NCBI GenBank assembly: GCA_003022255.1
Contig: PXPA01000032.1
Location: forward strand, 1-8,751
Direction of reading: 5' to 3'
DNA from: Parcubacteria group bacterium SW_6_46_9
Lineage (GTDB): Bacteria > Patescibacteriota > Minisyncoccia > Phycocordibacterales > SW-6-46-9
Length of the DNA stretch: 8,751 nucleotides
Shown here: in pieces, positions 1 through 5,682 of the stretch
How positions within the stretch are numbered: the stretch's first letter is position 1
How the letters are laid out: each line of letters opens with the position of its first letter
Notes under the pieces: model-generated
What the model was told of the DNA's origin: nothing
What the model saw: only the letters and a program-made list of their open reading frames with translations
The model's database searches: none
Program-made: the position numbers and the translations under genes

Positions 1-1003
1 CAAACGCATACGCCGGAATTGATACGTTTTCGGAAAACTGCTCAAGTGATGACACAAGCAGTTCCTGCCAGCGGTTCCGTGCTTTCGCAATGACGTCATT
101 AACAGTCGATTGTGTTTGTGCCTGTGCTTCACCATCCTGAAACTGTTTAAGCCGGCTTCTGGCATCGGCAGCCGGCGCGTCTAATGCCTTCGCTAACGTC
201 CGGATTAAAAAATGGCTCCCAAGCGGATAGGATACTGCCCCCATCAACACACCAGAGTTGACCACTAGAAGCTGGGTCATCTCCTCATCAACGTTAATGA
301 CCAAAAACGTTTTTGGATGGTTAAATGCCTGTGTGAACGTTTTGTGTACGGCTGCCGTAAACGAGTGTAAGGATAGTTTGTCCGGATGCAGGTGATTGCT
401 AATACTATTTTCTGTAAGCTTTCTGACCCGATCCGGTAGCATACTTACGTAGGTGGCCAACCGCATGTTATCGGTCCTGACCCCGATTGGATCATCCAGT
501 TTGTAGCCATTACACCAGACCGAAAACACCGCTGTTGTAAGTTGTTTGAGATTTTCTGACTCGGTACCAAATCGACTAACTGCATCCTCAGAAAACAGTG
601 ATTCGGCCTTGTCTTTGGCAAGCTGTAACTGCTTTTTGTCCACTGTGAATGGATCTTCGTTTGTAATTGTGATTTCCTGCGGGCTTCCCACCTGCCACGG
701 CGCAGCGAAAAAACAGCGCACATCACCAAGCACAGTTTCTTTTTTGCGTTTACTTTCTGCTTTTTTGAGACCTTGTTTGCGGATTTTTTCTGTCGTTTTA
801 TCCAGTGCCCGCTGGGTCATATGAATTAACCTGTCGGTATCATGCTCGGTGAGAAAATCTACCGGCTGGCGGTGTGACCAGTAGATTTCCGGCCGCCCAT
901 CTTCATCATAATCTAAAAGTGCCGCACCGACACTGCCACTGCGAATATCGAGCACGGCGTCAACTGTGTTTTCTGGTGCAGTTGAACCCGAAAAAAAGTT
1001 CAT
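1..1003 (-). CDS. PilM/FtsA-related actin-like (ASKHA) protein, partial
   Basis: This open frame starts at ATG 1003-1001 and runs without interruption off the left edge of the window (334 codons visible, C-terminus missing). Residues 18-30 (LDIRSGSVGAALL) resemble the first phosphate-binding strand-turn of the actin/Hsp70/FtsA fold (LDIGSxSVGxAL). Near residue 235 a second hydrophobic strand segment (TFLVINVDEEMTQLLVV, then SGVLMGAVSYPLG) looks like the second phosphate/adenosine half of the same fold. Residues about 70-90 are very rich in Lys and Arg. I see no signal peptide or membrane segment. In Parcubacteria, proteins of this type commonly accompany type IV pilus genes, where PilM is a cytoplasmic ATP-binding assembly factor; that role is inference. 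There is no Shine-Dalgarno sequence, and a weak -10-like box ends 9 nt before the ATG. The assignment rests on one motif and overall appearance, so a general ASKHA-fold protein is safer than a named gene. Confidence 0.6.
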   Translation of the reverse strand, partial: MNFFSGSTAPENTVDAVLDIRSGSVGAALLDYDEDGRPEIYWSHRQPVDFLTEHDTDRLIHMTQRALDKTTEKIRKQGLKKAESKRKKETVLGDVRCFFAAPWQVGSPQEITITNEDPFTVDKKQLQLAKDKAESLFSEDAVSRFGTESENLKQLTTAVFSVWCNGYKLDDPIGVRTDNMRLATYVSMLPDRVRKLTENSISNHLHPDKLSLHSFTAAVHKTFTQAFNHPKTFLVINVDEEMTQLLVVNSGVLMGAVSYPLGSHFLIRTLAKALDAPAADARSRLKQFQDGEAQAQTQSTVNDVIAKARNRWQELLVSSLEQFSENVSIPAYAF

Positions 1004-1012
1004 ACTATTTGT

Positions 1013-1043
1013 ATGGTAGCACAAGCAACGAGTCCTAAGTCAA
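1013..1043 (-). promoter_or_regulatory. weak candidate promoter of the PilM-like gene
   Basis: On the minus strand TACCAT (1018-1013; 4 of 6 matches to TATAAT) ends 9 nt before the ATG. TTGACT (1043-1038) lies upstream, but with a long 19-nt spacer. It is listed mainly because the 9-nt distance repeats at two other genes in the window. Transcription from it would give an almost leaderless mRNA. Confidence 0.25.
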
Positions 1044-1058
1044 AAGTCTAAAGTTGAG

Positions 1059-1105
1059 TCCGTCTCAGACGGATGAAACCAGCTTAGCTGGTAAACCAGT
1101 TGGGT
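1059..1105. repeat. cluster of short intergenic hairpins
   Basis: Two hairpins stand close together: TCCGTCT/AGACGGA (1059-1065 with 1067-1073, one central base) and ACCAGC/GCTGGT (1078-1083 with 1087-1092, loop TTA). They are followed by a related weaker unit (ACC at 1095-1097, GGT at 1103-1105). No U-tract follows on either strand, so this is not an obvious terminator. It lies upstream of the PilM-like gene. The style resembles dispersed REP-like palindromes, but only one copy is visible here. Confidence 0.5.
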
Positions 1106-1121
1106 CGAAAGGTAAAACGCA

Positions 1122-1192
1122 AAAGTTAAGATTTAAGAGGTAAGATTTACGATTTATGCAGAATTTAAGAATCAAGAATGACGAATAAGAGT
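1122..1192. repeat. degenerate A/T-rich short repeats
   Basis: A stretch of about 70 bp repeats variants of TAAGATTTA (1127-1135, 1141-1149), followed by degenerate forms such as CGATTTATG, GAATTTAAGAA and TCAAGAATGA. No frame is open across it. It looks like a decayed low-complexity array and no function is evident. Confidence 0.4.
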
Positions 1193-1199
1193 AGAAATA

Positions 1200-1230
1200 C
1201 CTCCTTTGCATAAAGCTACGGAGGGCAAAG
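1200..1230. repeat. inverted-repeat element before the terminator
   Basis: CCTCC (1200-1204) can pair with GGAGG (1220-1224), and alternatively CTTTGC (1204-1209) with GCAAAG (1225-1230). The two pairings overlap and exclude each other. The element sits directly next to the terminator of the membrane protein gene. It may be part of a dispersed palindromic family, but only this copy is visible. Confidence 0.35.
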
Positions 1231-1264
1231 AAAAAAGCCCGCCCAGCAACGTGCTGAAGCGGGC
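1231..1264 (-). terminator. rho-independent terminator of the membrane protein gene
   Basis: On the minus strand a hairpin with outer stem GCCCGC/GCGGGC (1264-1259 with 1242-1237) and inner stem CAGCA/TGCTG is followed by six U (1236-1231). It starts 33 nt after the stop codon of the 1297-2109 gene and is the strongest terminator in the window. Confidence 0.87.
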
Positions 1265-1296
1265 ATCCCCAAAGTGCTACCTTGTTGTGTTCGGTT

Positions 1297-2109
1297 TCAG
1301 TTTGCGCTATTCGTGGACAGTCGGTTGAGAATGATAGGTGTGATCATTACCTCATAGAGCCAACCAACGCCAAAACCCACCAATGAGCCAATTGCGACAG
1401 CGATTGGTGAGCCGCCGAACTGAATGTACCCGACTGTTGCGCTAGTTGCTGAAACGATTCCGGAAACCGTACGTTCTTTTGTATGCACCTTTACAATTAA
1501 TTTTTTCGCAAAGTTAATCAGAAAACGCACTAAATCCGGAACAGTGAAAATAGCTACTTTAGCGCCCCATCCAACCAAAGGTACAAGCTTAGTAAACGCT
1601 GTCTTTGCGTTTACCTGCTTTGCAATAGGTCGTAAATGGACCATCTCTCTTTCGGCATTTAGCAGGATTGCAAAGTCAGATTGGTGCCATTTATAAAGAT
1701 TCTGATGGAAAAGCGGAGCTACAAGCAGATACCACAGGCTTAAGAGGAAGCAAAGCCCCATTGGCAAAGCTGAAATAAGAGTTAGCCCTCTTGCCAGACC
1801 ATAGTCGCCAGCATATGCAATGATTAGAAATAACCCACAAAACGGCAGGAAAGCTGAGCCTATCAAGAAAAAATCTCTGGATATACGGACTGAAGCCCAT
1901 AGTACCCGCCGTCCAAGTGGTGAGGTCATTTCCTGGTATGTGGCTTTAACCCCACGCCAGAAGCCTTGCCAGTCAGTACCGATATAGCCAACGGTAAAAG
2001 CAAGAGCGCTTGTTCCCAGCCACCAGAACGTGCCGAACAGAGGGGTTGAAAGAAGACCAGCGAGTGTTCCAAAAAAAGCGCCGCGTGCTACTTTCCAGCG
2101 TCGTGTCAT
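1297..2109 (-). CDS. multi-pass membrane protein of unknown function
   Basis: This is a complete 270-residue frame, ATG at 2109, TGA at 1297-1299. I do not recognise a family. Hydrophobic stretches suggest membrane segments at residues about 10-28 and 29-45 (a likely hairpin), 79-100, 106-131, and a Gly/Ala-rich pair at 216-240 and 240-260. Between residues 135 and 210 lies a basic, amphipathic region (VPLVGWGAKVAIFTVPDLV at its centre) that probably faces the cytoplasm or lies on the membrane. The Gly/Ala-rich C-terminal hairpin recalls glycine-zipper proteins, but this is only a resemblance. The gene is a single-gene unit with its own promoter about 50 nt upstream and a strong terminator downstream. 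No Shine-Dalgarno sequence precedes the ATG. It is certainly coding-like (complete frame, clear topology, flanking signals), but no function can be assigned. Confidence 0.75.
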   Translation of the reverse strand: MTRRWKVARGAFFGTLAGLLSTPLFGTFWWLGTSALAFTVGYIGTDWQGFWRGVKATYQEMTSPLGRRVLWASVRISRDFFLIGSAFLPFCGLFLIIAYAGDYGLARGLTLISALPMGLCFLLSLWYLLVAPLFHQNLYKWHQSDFAILLNAEREMVHLRPIAKQVNAKTAFTKLVPLVGWGAKVAIFTVPDLVRFLINFAKKLIVKVHTKERTVSGIVSATSATVGYIQFGGSPIAVAIGSLVGFGVGWLYEVMITPIILNRLSTNSAN

Positions 2110-2158
2110 TGTACTGGGTAAATCTGTTCAGAATTAAAACGAACAGTTAGCCAACTCT

Positions 2159-2186
2159 ATTTTAGAAAATATAAAAAATTTGTCAA
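2159..2186 (-). promoter_or_regulatory. sigma-70-type promoter of the membrane protein gene
   Basis: On the minus strand a perfect -35 box TTGACA (2186-2181) is followed after 16 nt by TAAAAT (2164-2159; 5 of 6). The surroundings are very A/T-rich. The predicted start near 2152 gives a leader of about 43 nt before the ATG at 2109. Confidence 0.65.
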
Positions 2187-2443
2187 TTGCTTGAACTTAT
2201 TCATCTATTTATTCAGAATAAACCTGGTTCAAGCCATTAGAAGTACTTCCTTACGAAAAATATCTTACCAACATTTGTTTGGTCATGAACAATGAAGTGA
2301 ACCCTCCTGATTAACGGGCTTCGCACCAAACGAATATTCGGTTATCTACTTGGCAGAATCAGCACAATGTAAAATGCACGGTCTCAGATTTTTCATGGTT
2401 ATTTTAGTTTCGGCATTTCCTTAGCTCAATTGTATACAGCACA
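2187..2443. other. non-coding spacer with short palindromes
   Basis: I find no credible gene here. It holds small palindromes (GAAGTACTTC near 2240, CGAATATTCG near 2330), a weak hairpin ACCAA/TTGGT near 2270-2286, and a hairpin AACCC/GGGCTT near 2300-2322. The stretch at about 2280-2312 (GGTCATGAACAATGAAGTGAA) resembles the 5' edge of the structured elements at 2444 and 7371, and could be a decayed third copy. Confidence 0.35.
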
Positions 2444-2614
2444 GACTCTGGGCATGTTTAACCGAGCGAACACCCCTGTTTTGTTCGGGCTCCGCAGGTG
2501 AGCGGGCATGGTTCCCCCACTACACATGTAGTGGGGGAGAGCGAACCGAGGACTGAACAGAAGCTCACGCTGGGAGCTTCTGCGTATCGAAACAAAACAC
2601 GGGGTGTGAGCGCT
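2444..2614 (+). ncRNA. candidate structured RNA, copy A of a two-copy family
   Basis: The segment folds as a closed multi-branched structure. AGCG (2465-2468) pairs with CGCT (2611-2614). CACCCC (2471-2476) pairs with GGGGTG (2601-2606), then TGTTTTGTT (2477-2485) with AACAAAACA (2591-2599), leaving C2600 bulged. CGCA (2493-2496) can pair with TGCG (2581-2584). An inner hairpin has GGTT plus CCCCCACTACA (2510-2524) against TGTAGTGGGGG (2527-2537) and AACC (2544-2547). A second hairpin, GAAGCTC/GAGCTTC (2560-2566, 2574-2580), has loop ACGCTGG. Single-stranded CTCCGCA and GAGGACTGA, the loop, and the flanks are shared with the copy at 7371-7515 although the helices differ in sequence. No U-tract follows. 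A weak TATACA box lies at 2433-2438. Its last bases overlap the alaS stop codon on the other strand. The plus strand is chosen because two G-U pairs in copy B would be A-C mismatches on the minus strand. The family is unknown to me. Confidence 0.6.
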
Positions 2615-3752
2615 AGGTGAGTGTCGCTTTGATTCGCCGCACTCCAGCAGAGCTAGATTTTTCCTTTGTTATTTCAAACTCACCAAGTTCGTTTGTATTA
2701 TCGACATGCGGCCCGCGGCAGATTTCTTTGGAGAAGACCTCGCCGGATTGTGGGTGATCATCAGGATAAACCATCTCGTAGACAGTCACCTCATCGGGGT
2801 AGTTGGCCTGATCAAGATAAACTGCCTCTTCTTTTGCTTCTTTGAGCGGTTTTTCGTCTTTACTTACCTCCAAACCGGCATCAATTGCCTTGTTAACCTG
2901 CGTTTCAATTTCTGCAATTTCTTTCTCGGTAAGTGCCTCTGGATGAGAAAAGTCAAACCGTAGACGCTCAGTGGTAATATTTGACCCTTCTTGGCTGACG
3001 TGATCACCGAGCACATCCCGAAGCACTTGATTAAGCAGGTGGGTTGCTGTGTGCAGCCGAACGGTTTCTTCTTTTTGGTTGGCCAAGCCACCCTTGAACT
3101 GTTTTTGGCCGGCCTGGCGGGATTTTTCTTTGTGTTTTTCCATTTGTTTATGGAAGGCCGGCTCATCAACGGCAACCCCCTTTTTTTCGGCCAGCTTTTT
3201 GGTTACCGAAAGCGGTAAGCCGTGTGACTGATACAGATCAAACGCCTGTTTGCCGGAAATATCGCCGTCAATTTTTGCAAACTGCTTGCGGCCCCGTTTG
3301 AGTGTCTGCCGAAAATTGTCGATCTCATCTTCAATTGTATCTAAAATGTCTCCCTCGTTTTCACTCAACTCTGGATACGGATCATTATAGATAGCAATAA
3401 CCGGCCCAATCAGATCAGTCAGCCCGCCTTCTCCCATCTGTAATGTATCGGCATGTTCAACTGCTCGCCGAATTATCCGCCGCAGAACATACCCACGGCC
3501 AGAGTTATCCGGCGTTACACCCTCGGAAGCAATAAACACAGCCGTGCGCAGATGATCGGCCACGACTCGCTCAGCTGTCTGATCAGCCGTTTGTTTTTTT
3601 GCATTAATTTTCTCCATAAGTGGTGCAAAAAGATCCGTAGCAAAAATCGATTCGGTATCTTGTAGTACCATTGCCAGCCGCTCGAGTCCAGCTCCGGTGT
3701 CAACGTTTTTTTGCTCGAGTCTGCCGACAACCTCACCATCCTCATAATCTGC
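2613..3752 (-). CDS. alaS: alanyl-tRNA synthetase, C-terminal fragment after a frameshift
   Basis: This frame carries the rest of AlaRS and ends with TAG at 2615-2613. Homologous reading begins near 3752 (DYEDGEVV, then QKNVDTGAGLERLA, the class II motif 3 region); the first ATG in the frame is at 3671. Counting from that Met, residues 51-70 (GVTPDNSGRGYVLRRIIRRA) belong to the tRNA-recognition helices. The editing domain follows, with zinc ligands H207 and H211 (HTATH) and C318 and H322 (CRGPH), which hydrolyses mischarged Ser- or Gly-tRNA. The protein stops 30 residues after the CRGPH motif, so the oligomerisation domain (C-Ala/DHHA1) of longer AlaRS is absent; such short forms are, to my knowledge, usual in CPR bacteria. 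It should be one gene with 3515-4354: the two frames differ by -1, and the conserved EIWNxVFM segment expected at the joint is missing. Confidence 0.85.
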   Translation of the reverse strand, partial: ADYEDGEVVGRLEQKNVDTGAGLERLAMVLQDTESIFATDLFAPLMEKINAKKQTADQTAERVVADHLRTAVFIASEGVTPDNSGRGYVLRRIIRRAVEHADTLQMGEGGLTDLIGPVIAIYNDPYPELSENEGDILDTIEDEIDNFRQTLKRGRKQFAKIDGDISGKQAFDLYQSHGLPLSVTKKLAEKKGVAVDEPAFHKQMEKHKEKSRQAGQKQFKGGLANQKEETVRLHTATHLLNQVLRDVLGDHVSQEGSNITTERLRFDFSHPEALTEKEIAEIETQVNKAIDAGLEVSKDEKPLKEAKEEAVYLDQANYPDEVTVYEMVYPDDHPQSGEVFSKEICRGPHVDNTNELGEFEITKEKSSSAGVRRIKATLT

Positions 3753-4354
3753 CCTCGGCCGTCAGCCTCCTTAAAATCGGCAACGCTTTCAATATCAACT
3801 CCATCATCAGTGACATCATAAAACATCTCCGTGTCCGGACCACACGGCCCATCCTCGCCCGGACTCCACCAGTTGTCTTCTTTGCCCAAAAAGAAAATGC
3901 GGGTTTCATCAATGCTAAGCTCTTTCCAGATTTCTGCTGACTCAGTGTCTTTTGGCACCTCGCCGTCACCCTGATAACAAGTTATATACAGACGATCAGG
4001 ATCGAGACCTAATCCTTCTTTTTTGTTAGTTAAAAACTGGAAACTATACGTAATGGCTTCTTTTTTAAAATAGTCACCCAATGACCAGTTACCCAGCATC
4101 TCAAAAAACGTGTCGTGGGTGCTGTCGCCAACTTCTTCAATGTCTTGGGTACGAACACACTTCTGTACGTTCGCTAAGCGTCTGCCTTTCGGGTGGTCCT
4201 GGCCTAAAAGATACGGCGCAAGCGGCTGCATGCCGGCGGTGGTAAATAGCACAGACGGATCATCTTTGGGTATTAAACTGGCCGACGGTAAGACTGCGTG
4301 GTCACGTTTTTTAAAAAAATCCAAGAAACGTTTTCGTATTTCTGAGGATTGCAT
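3515..4354 (-). CDS. alaS: alanyl-tRNA synthetase, N-terminal catalytic fragment
   Basis: AlaRS charges tRNA-Ala with alanine in the cytoplasm. From ATG 4354 the frame shows the class II core: motif 1 at about residues 22-50 (SASLIPKDDPSVLFTTAG), motif 2 at about 59-98 (NVQKCVRTQDIEEVGDSTH, then DTFFEMLGNWSLGDYFK), and GPCGPDTE at 169-176. Homology ends near residue 202 (EADGRGQI, about 3746); everything after that down to the stop at 3515 is out-of-frame translation, and the true protein continues in the frame of 2613-3752. Between EADGRGQI and YEDGEVV the nearly invariant EIWNxVFM segment is absent, so about 10-14 residues (3n+1 bases) seem to be lost. As alaS is essential and normally single-copy, an assembly gap or a second copy elsewhere is likely. 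There is no Shine-Dalgarno sequence; a TAGAAT box ends 9 nt before the ATG. Confidence 0.88.
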   Translation of the reverse strand: MQSSEIRKRFLDFFKKRDHAVLPSASLIPKDDPSVLFTTAGMQPLAPYLLGQDHPKGRRLANVQKCVRTQDIEEVGDSTHDTFFEMLGNWSLGDYFKKEAITYSFQFLTNKKEGLGLDPDRLYITCYQGDGEVPKDTESAEIWKELSIDETRIFFLGKEDNWWSPGEDGPCGPDTEMFYDVTDDGVDIESVADFKEADGRGQIMRMVRLSADSSKKTLTPELDSSGWQWYYKIPNRFLLRIFLHHLWRKLMQKNKRLIRQLSESWPIICARLCLLLPRV

Positions 4355-4363
4355 ACAACTAGT

Positions 4364-4391
4364 ATTCTACAACATTTTACCCCTTTATAAA
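4364..4391 (-). promoter_or_regulatory. candidate leaderless promoter of alaS
   Basis: On the minus strand TAGAAT (4369-4364; 5 of 6) ends 9 nt before the ATG, with TTTATA (4391-4386; 4 of 6) 16 nt further upstream. A transcript starting 6-8 nt after the -10 box would begin almost at the start codon. Confidence 0.45.
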
Positions 4392-4478
4392 ATTTCTGCC
4401 GCTTTGAAGAGTAAATCAAGATAATCCTTTGTGGCTTATAGTCGGTGTAATTCCTCAGCCAGTCACACGCTAGGCCGT

Positions 4479-5297
4479 CTATTGCAACACATTCTCTACT
4501 GCCTGCTTGTCACTATCAGGTCCTATTGCTGCCGCATGAAGATTTTGTTTGAGGATGTCAGCAGCTGCTTGTTTTATTTCTCCCGCAGAAACATCCCGAA
4601 GCTTCTTTGTGTATTCCCTGGGTTTTTCAATGCTAGCGTCAAGAATTGCTTGCTTTGCTACATCGCGGGCCCTGCCGTCTGTAGTTTCCTGGCTAAGCAA
4701 GAAATTTCCGGCAGCAAACTCTTTTGCCTTCTGCAGTTCCTCAGCCTCAACTCCATTTTCTGCCAAGCTAATTAAGCTATTTTTTATTTCCGTTATCACT
4801 TCAGTTAGGCGGCCAGGGGTAACGCCGGTAGATACTTTAAACAATCCAGCGTCGGTAAAGTAGCTAGCGCTTGAACGAACGTAGTAACAGACCCCCATCT
4901 CATCTCGCAGCTTTTGAAATAGTCGAGAACTCATACCCCGACCCAGCACTGTAGACAAAATCTCAACAGCCGGTAATTTTTCTGAATCGCGAGCAACGGT
5001 AAGTCCGCCAACGATTAGGTGTGTTTGGTCAGAGTCTTTTCTGCGAAAGGAAAAATTATTATTCGGATTCGGTTGCGCTGGTTGCGGGTCTTGAGTCTGC
5101 GTATTTTTAGCAGACGAAAACTGGTTTTTAATTTGCTTGTGTGCGGGATTGGGATTTACTCCGCCTGCTGTGACTACCACAGTATTATCTGCCGCATAAT
5201 TAACGCGTTTATATGTAAGTAAGTCATTCCGCTCAAATTGTTGAACGCTCTCAGTAGTTCCTAAAATGCTTCGCCCGATCGGTTGGTCGGAAAACAT
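4479..5297 (-). CDS. M16 zinc peptidase, C-terminal fragment after a frameshift
   Basis: This frame (ATG 5297, TAG 4481-4479) matches the part of an M16 peptidase that follows the catalytic site. It begins at MFSDQPIGRSILGT, equivalent to YGNHSLGYPILGTEE in Bacillus YmxG/MlpA, then RNDLLTYKRVNYAADNTVVVTAGGV. The second, catalytically inactive half of the fold follows, with GRGMSSRLFQKLRDEMGVCYYV at about residues 118-139 (the typical GxGxSSRLFQxxRE...AYxV motif). In this family the two halves close around unfolded peptides or leader sequences in the cytoplasm. A low-complexity Gln/Pro/Asn linker sits at residues 67-85. The Met at 5297 is probably an internal residue, not a real start: the protein should be one chain with 5261-5677. 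I see no terminator between its stop and alaS. Confidence 0.82.
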   Translation of the reverse strand: MFSDQPIGRSILGTTESVQQFERNDLLTYKRVNYAADNTVVVTAGGVNPNPAHKQIKNQFSSAKNTQTQDPQPAQPNPNNNFSFRRKDSDQTHLIVGGLTVARDSEKLPAVEILSTVLGRGMSSRLFQKLRDEMGVCYYVRSSASYFTDAGLFKVSTGVTPGRLTEVITEIKNSLISLAENGVEAEELQKAKEFAAGNFLLSQETTDGRARDVAKQAILDASIEKPREYTKKLRDVSAGEIKQAAADILKQNLHAAAIGPDSDKQAVENVLQ

Positions 5298-5677
5298 GTG
5301 GGATTGAAACCTGCCTCTTTTTCGATCTCCTTTTCCGGAAACAAGGAGTTTTGATAGATATCAGCCAGTATTTCGGTTATTTTATCTGTTTTGCTTTTCT
5401 GTACTTTGCCGTAGTAAGCAGTATACTCATGGTTGGTAAACGCGTTACTCTCCGCTCCAAGCCGGTCTAATGACTGCGACACCGCGTGGCTGGATGGACG
5501 GTTTTCCGTACCCTTAAAAAACATGTGTTCAAGAAAATGAGATATTCCGTTTTGTTTTTTTGACTCGTGTCTGCTTCCGGCGTTAACCATTACCATAACC
5601 GTTGCTGTCGGTGTGTCTTTTTGGGGTATGATAACTGACTGCAGTCCGTTTTCTAGTGTTTGTTTGCTTATGTCCAT
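5261..5677 (-). CDS. M16 zinc peptidase (processing-peptidase type), N-terminal fragment
   Basis: M16 peptidases are zinc metallopeptidases with the inverted HxxEH motif. Here it is HFLEH, residues 47-51 (H47 and H51 bind zinc, E50 is the catalytic base), inside the typical NGISHFLEHMFFKGT. NAFTNHEYTAYY at 79-90 and PEKEIEKE at 114-121 also fit the family. After residue 121 the match stops: bases 5314-5298 do not resemble the family, and the frame ends at 5261. The expected stretch of about 26 residues (RGVIxEEIxMYED...) with the third zinc ligand, a glutamate about 76 residues after the HxxEH motif, is absent from the window. The rest of the protein follows in another frame (4479-5297). The gene starts 5 bp after the glycosylase stop, with no Shine-Dalgarno sequence, and is probably co-transcribed with it. 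As read, neither fragment could be an active peptidase. Confidence 0.83.
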   Translation of the reverse strand: MDISKQTLENGLQSVIIPQKDTPTATVMVMVNAGSRHESKKQNGISHFLEHMFFKGTENRPSSHAVSQSLDRLGAESNAFTNHEYTAYYGKVQKSKTDKITEILADIYQNSLFPEKEIEKEAGFNPTCFPTNRSGEAF

Positions 5678-5682
5678 ACAAG

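Noticed and set aside
445..824. Open frames on both strands inside the PilM-like gene
   Set aside because: The long minus-strand frame from 1003 to the edge reads as one coherent protein; the others are shadows of it.
1297..1299. TGA as a sense codon (Gracilibacteria code)
   Set aside because: TGA ends the membrane protein at a natural place, right before its terminator.
2510..2547. The strong CCCCCACTACA hairpin as a rho-independent terminator of alaS
   Set aside because: There is no U-tract on either side, and the hairpin is one branch of a larger closed structure shared with 7371-7515.
2444..2614. Element A as a transposon (MITE) with terminal inverted repeats
   Set aside because: The arms of copies A and B differ in sequence while pairing is kept, no target-site duplication is seen, and no transposase is present.
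2864..3231. Several open frames overlapping alaS in other frames
   Set aside because: They overlap a gene with clear AlaRS motifs, and their translations are rich in Phe and Cys without recognisable domains.
3701..3720. Programmed -1 frameshift at the A7 run in alaS
   Set aside because: The residues just upstream of the run already fit AlaRS in the downstream frame (DYEDGEVVGRLEQKN), so the break lies before the slippery run.
5298..5310. GTGGGATTGAAAC resembles the 3' end of many type I/III CRISPR repeats
   Set aside because: It occurs once, with no second repeat, spacer or cas gene nearby. It happens to lie at the M16 break and is most likely chance or filler.
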